Source: CBFCZU01 sp965602635
GTDB lineage: Bacteria; Planctomycetota; Phycisphaerae; SM23-33
NCBI GenBank assembly: GCA_965602635.1
Contig: CBFCZU010000194.1
Coordinates: 1 to 8,223, forward strand
Reading direction: 5' to 3'
DNA length: 8,223 nt
Under the pieces are notes generated by a model, which saw only the letters and a list, made by a program, of their open reading frames with translations, made no database searches and was not told the DNA's origin. Positions within the stretch are counted from its first letter, which is position 1. Each line of letters starts with the position of its first letter. This document shows, piece after piece, positions 6,243 to 8,223 of the stretch. Both the position numbers and the translations under genes were made by a program.

Positions 6243-6277
6243 TCGGCCACGCGCTTGGCCTGCACGTCTGGGCCGCG
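6243..6277 (-). repeat. 35-base direct repeat, copy 2 (sigma-like gene fragment)
   Basis: These bases match 1468-1502 at 33 of 35 positions. On the minus strand they encode RGPDVQAKRVAE against RGPDVQAERVAE in the intact gene, so the frame and protein sense are kept. The reading frame upstream is open for about 90 bases (…GFRTRLEGTSE before RGPD) back to a stop, but neither that part nor the sequence after the motif matches the intact protein. It is either the relic of a second, diverged sigma-like gene or a recombination footprint. Confidence 0.75.
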
Positions 6278-6384
6278 CTCGCTCGTGCCCTCCAGGCGGG
6301 TGCGGAACCCGGCAGAGAGACGTCCCTGATTCGCCCCAGCCTCTTGCTCTCAGTGACGTGTCAGTAAGGGTTTACGTCGCCGGT

Positions 6385-6408
6385 GCCGGATTTGCCGGAT
6401 TTGCCGCC
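6385..6408 (+). repeat. Short tandem repeat of GCCGGATTT
   Basis: GCCGGATTT occurs twice in tandem (6385-6393, 6394-6402) and is followed by a partial third unit GCCGCC. It is probably slippage-derived. It sits about 80 bases upstream of the ECF-type promoter. Confidence 0.6.
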
Positions 6409-6487
6409 TTGTGAGAGCACACCTGCCGCGACTGCCCGGCCGGACCTGCGCGACTCGCGCGGCCTGACACATTCCTGACGGCCCGGG

Positions 6488-6515
6488 GGAACTTTTGGCG
6501 TCATGCGCCGTCAAA
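6488..6515 (+). promoter_or_regulatory. ECF sigma-type promoter for the TPR gene
   Basis: GGAACTT (6488-6494) and TCAAA (6511-6515) are 16 bases apart, matching the classic extracytoplasmic-function promoter pattern of the RpoE group (GGAACTT, about 16 bases, TCnnA). The predicted start near 6521 gives a leader of about 110 bases. The boxes lie within an inverted repeat, TGACGGC (6476-6482) and GCCGTCA (6507-6513), extended by CATTCC (6470-6475) and GGAATG (6522-6527), so a regulator could also bind here. The match suggests envelope-stress or similar control of the exported protein downstream. Confidence 0.55.
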
Positions 6516-6537
6516 GGTATGGGAATGAGTTTGGGGC

Positions 6538-6609
6538 GGGCGCTGGGGCGCCCCCGGTAGCACCCGGAGCTTGCGAGAGTAACCGCGATTCCGGCGGTGC
6601 GGCCGCCGG
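6538..6609 (+). promoter_or_regulatory. Structured 5' leader of the TPR gene
   Basis: Two hairpins can form in the untranslated leader. The first is GGGCGC (6538-6543) with GCGCCC (6548-6553) around a TGGG loop. The second is a perfect 7-bp stem, CCGGCGG (6591-6597) with CCGCCGG (6603-6609), ending nine bases before the strong ribosome-binding site AAAGGAG (6618-6624). They may affect translation or mRNA stability. I do not recognise a known riboswitch family. Confidence 0.35.
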
Positions 6610-6631
6610 ACAGATGCAAAGGAGTCCCGAG

Positions 6632-8223
6632 ATGCAACGTTTGATAACACGCACGATCCTGGTCGCGTTGGCGGCGGCGCCGTCGGTCGCGATGGCGCAG
6701 GCCGAGGCCGCCAAGGCCTTCACCGACGGCAAGGCCGCCTACGAGAAGGGCGACTTCGACAAGGCCCGCGAGCTGCTGACCAAGGCATCGCAGACCGACG
6801 TCCGCAACCCGGAGGTGTTCCTGTGGCTGGGCAAGGCGCACTACCAGTCGGGGCAGGTGGACGAGGCCATGGCCGCCTGGACCAGGACGCTGCGGCTTGC
6901 CCCCAACGAGCCGTATGCCAAGAAGATGCTCGAGGCCCTCCGCGGGCAGCTCGTCGAGGCCGACGCGAAGGTCCGCCTGATCGAGGCGCTGCTCAGCGCG
7001 CGGCTGTATCCGGCGGCGGACAGACAGGCCCGCGTGCTGCTGGCCGACAAGACGCTGACGGACGCGCAGCGGGCGAAGGCCATGACGTTGCGGGCCGCGG
7101 CCTTGCTGGAGATGCGCCGCTACCCGGAGGTCATCGCCACGGTGCAGGAGGTGCTGCTGCGGTTCGCCGCCCGCGCCGACGCCGCCCAGACGACGCTGCT
7201 GCTGGGCCAGGCGAGGCTGCGACTGGGAGGCGACAACGTGCCGAAGGGTCTGGCGCTGCTGCAGAAGGTGTTGGCCGATCACGCCGGCAAACCGGCGGCC
7301 GCGTCGGCGGAGTACGAGCTGCTCAGCTTCCGCCTGGGCCAGAAGCCTGACCTCGCCGCTGCCGGTGCGCTGGCGAAATGGATCAAGGCCAACGCCGCTC
7401 ACCCCAAGGCCGACGAGGCCAGCCGCCGGCTTGTGGATGCGTACCTGGCGCTGACCCGCCGCGGCCCCAGGCCGGCCGAGGACGCGGCGCTCAGCGCCAC
7501 CGACACCGCCGCCCTGGCCGTCGCCGCCGAGCTGTACAAGCAGATCGTCCAGGCCAGCGAGGCGCTGGCGCTTACGCAGCGGTTCGTGCGGCACTTCAAC
7601 GATCATTACGCCCGCAACCGGGCCTACCTCGCGGCCGTGGCCGGCGCCGAGGAACTGCTGAAGGCTCAACTGCCCTCCGCCAGCCGAAGCGCCGCCCTGC
7701 GGGCGCTGGCCGCCTACCGGCGGGACCTGGCGATCAAGGCGCTCACCGATCAGGCCAAGGCCGGCACGCTCCCGGCGGAGATGCCGGAGGTGCTGGTCAG
7801 CGCCTTGGCCGTGTATGCGGTCATCAACAAGGAATTCCCCGACCAGCCGGCGTGGTCCGACCAGGCCGACTTGGCCGAGCGGGTGCGGGTCATCGGCACG
7901 AGGGTTCCCTGGCCGCCGCTGGGCGTCGCGCCGAAGGCGCCGTACGCCTGGGCGGTGCAGATCGCACTGGAGGTGGTCAAGGGCACGCGCGACCGCGCCG
8001 CCGTCAGGCGGGCAGCGACCACCGTCGGCTCCGTCGTCAAGGAGTGCCGGCAGTTCACGTACCCTCCGGGCCGGCGGGGTGTGGCCTTGGGGATCAACAC
8101 CCGCCTGCTGGCGGCGATGCCGGCCGACGCCGCCGCCTGGCCGCAGGCGATGGTCCGGCAGATCGACCTGCTGGACGCCTACGCCGCGGCGGTCTTCTCC
8201 GACAACGTCAAGGCCGGCAAGGC
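6632..8223 (+). CDS. Exported TPR-repeat protein (3' end beyond the window)
   Basis: The frame is open from ATG 6632 to the window edge, 530 codons without a stop, so the protein is longer than what is seen. A strong AAAGGAG (6618-6624) lies seven bases before the start. Residues 1-22 are a signal peptide: a basic start MQRLITRT, a hydrophobic core ILVALAAAPSVA, and an AMA cleavage site before QAEA. Tetratricopeptide repeats follow, the clearest at about 26-58 (KAAYEKGDFDKARELLTKA) and 59-92 (VFLWLGKAHYQSGQVDEAM). Further helical pairs continue to about residue 240 (ALLEMRRYPEVIATVQEVL). The later part is alanine-rich and helical with no catalytic motif I can see. Such proteins act as periplasmic scaffolds for protein complexes. 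The gene probably stands alone behind its own ECF-type promoter and does not look related to the element-like block on its left. Confidence 0.85.
   Translation, partial: MQRLITRTILVALAAAPSVAMAQAEAAKAFTDGKAAYEKGDFDKARELLTKASQTDVRNPEVFLWLGKAHYQSGQVDEAMAAWTRTLRLAPNEPYAKKMLEALRGQLVEADAKVRLIEALLSARLYPAADRQARVLLADKTLTDAQRAKAMTLRAAALLEMRRYPEVIATVQEVLLRFAARADAAQTTLLLGQARLRLGGDNVPKGLALLQKVLADHAGKPAAASAEYELLSFRLGQKPDLAAAGALAKWIKANAAHPKADEASRRLVDAYLALTRRGPRPAEDAALSATDTAALAVAAELYKQIVQASEALALTQRFVRHFNDHYARNRAYLAAVAGAEELLKAQLPSASRSAALRALAAYRRDLAIKALTDQAKAGTLPAEMPEVLVSALAVYAVINKEFPDQPAWSDQADLAERVRVIGTRVPWPPLGVAPKAPYAWAVQIALEVVKGTRDRAAVRRAATTVGSVVKECRQFTYPPGRRGVALGINTRLLAAMPADAAAWPQAMVRQIDLLDAYAAAVFSDNVKAGK

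Larger units (their letters stand above)
6104..6487. other. Gene-free stretch after the helicase gene, with decayed sequence
   Basis: No intact gene is visible. The clearest content is the 35-base near-copy of the sigma-like gene at 6243-6277 (listed separately). A small hairpin CCTTG-CCG-CAAGG (6215-6227) lies about 110 bases after the helicase stop, without a T-tract. Near 6385 there is a short tandem repeat. The stretch probably marks the right boundary between the element-like block and ordinary chromosomal genes. Confidence 0.45.

Noticed and set aside
6104..6631. Possible tRNA gene or integrase remnant at the right boundary
   Set aside because: I looked for a cloverleaf, an anticodon arm and tyrosine-recombinase motifs and saw none.
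6350..7669. 439-codon open frame on the minus strand
   Set aside because: It lies opposite the TPR gene, which has a signal peptide, strong ribosome-binding site and repeat structure. The minus frame is rich in Arg, Gly, Gln and Leu without domains, as expected of an antisense shadow in GC-rich DNA.
1..8223. CRISPR array
   Set aside because: No regularly spaced repeat of 20-40 bases is present; the only long repeat is the single 35-base pair 4.8 kb apart.

Overview
The window is high-GC bacterial DNA. GC-rich codon use, strong AAGGAG/GGAGG ribosome-binding sites, a divergent sigma-70-like protein beside a large AAA+ replication protein, and an exported TPR protein behind an ECF-type promoter together suggest a Planctomycetota-like (perhaps Phycisphaerae) genome. 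That taxonomic guess is inference; there is no rRNA or marker gene here.

Layout. Bases 1-350 hold no convincing gene, only a good promoter candidate at 225-253. At 351-665 (+) is a small MNT-type nucleotidyltransferase, the antitoxin half of an MntA/HepT (MNT-HEPN) module. Its expected HEPN partner starts in a 4-base overlap but is short and unrecognisable after about 15 residues, so the module looks decayed. At 1023-1601 (-) is a sigma-70-like protein with a C-terminal region-4-like helix-turn-helix. A 613-base gene-free stretch (1602-2214) follows. At 2215-3048 (-) is a 277-residue protein of unknown function with a helix-turn-helix-like core and an acidic tail. It is divergent from the main gene of the window at 3371-6103 (+), a roughly 910-residue protein with an MCM-like AAA+ helicase module and, by my reading, a degenerate primase/TOPRIM-like N-terminal half. 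The roughly 320-base divergent intergenic region is less GC-rich and has palindromes, short repeats and a promoter candidate. From 6104 to 6631 there is no intact gene, but a 35-base near-copy of part of the sigma-like gene lies at 6243-6277. An ECF-type promoter (GGAACTT-N16-TCAAA, 6488-6515) and a structured leader then precede an exported TPR protein that runs off the right edge (6632-8223).

Interpretation. The block from about 1.0 to 6.3 kb looks like a small integrated element, or part of one: a replication helicase, a DNA-binding protein and its own sigma-like regulator, with no recognisable integrase in view. The short direct repeats at 1468-1502 and 6243-6277 bracket the helicase and the 277-residue gene. 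They may be traces of recombination or of an earlier second copy of the sigma-like gene. The TPR gene to the right looks like ordinary chromosomal content. The most unusual item is the primase-like/MCM-like fusion and its constant-looking entourage.
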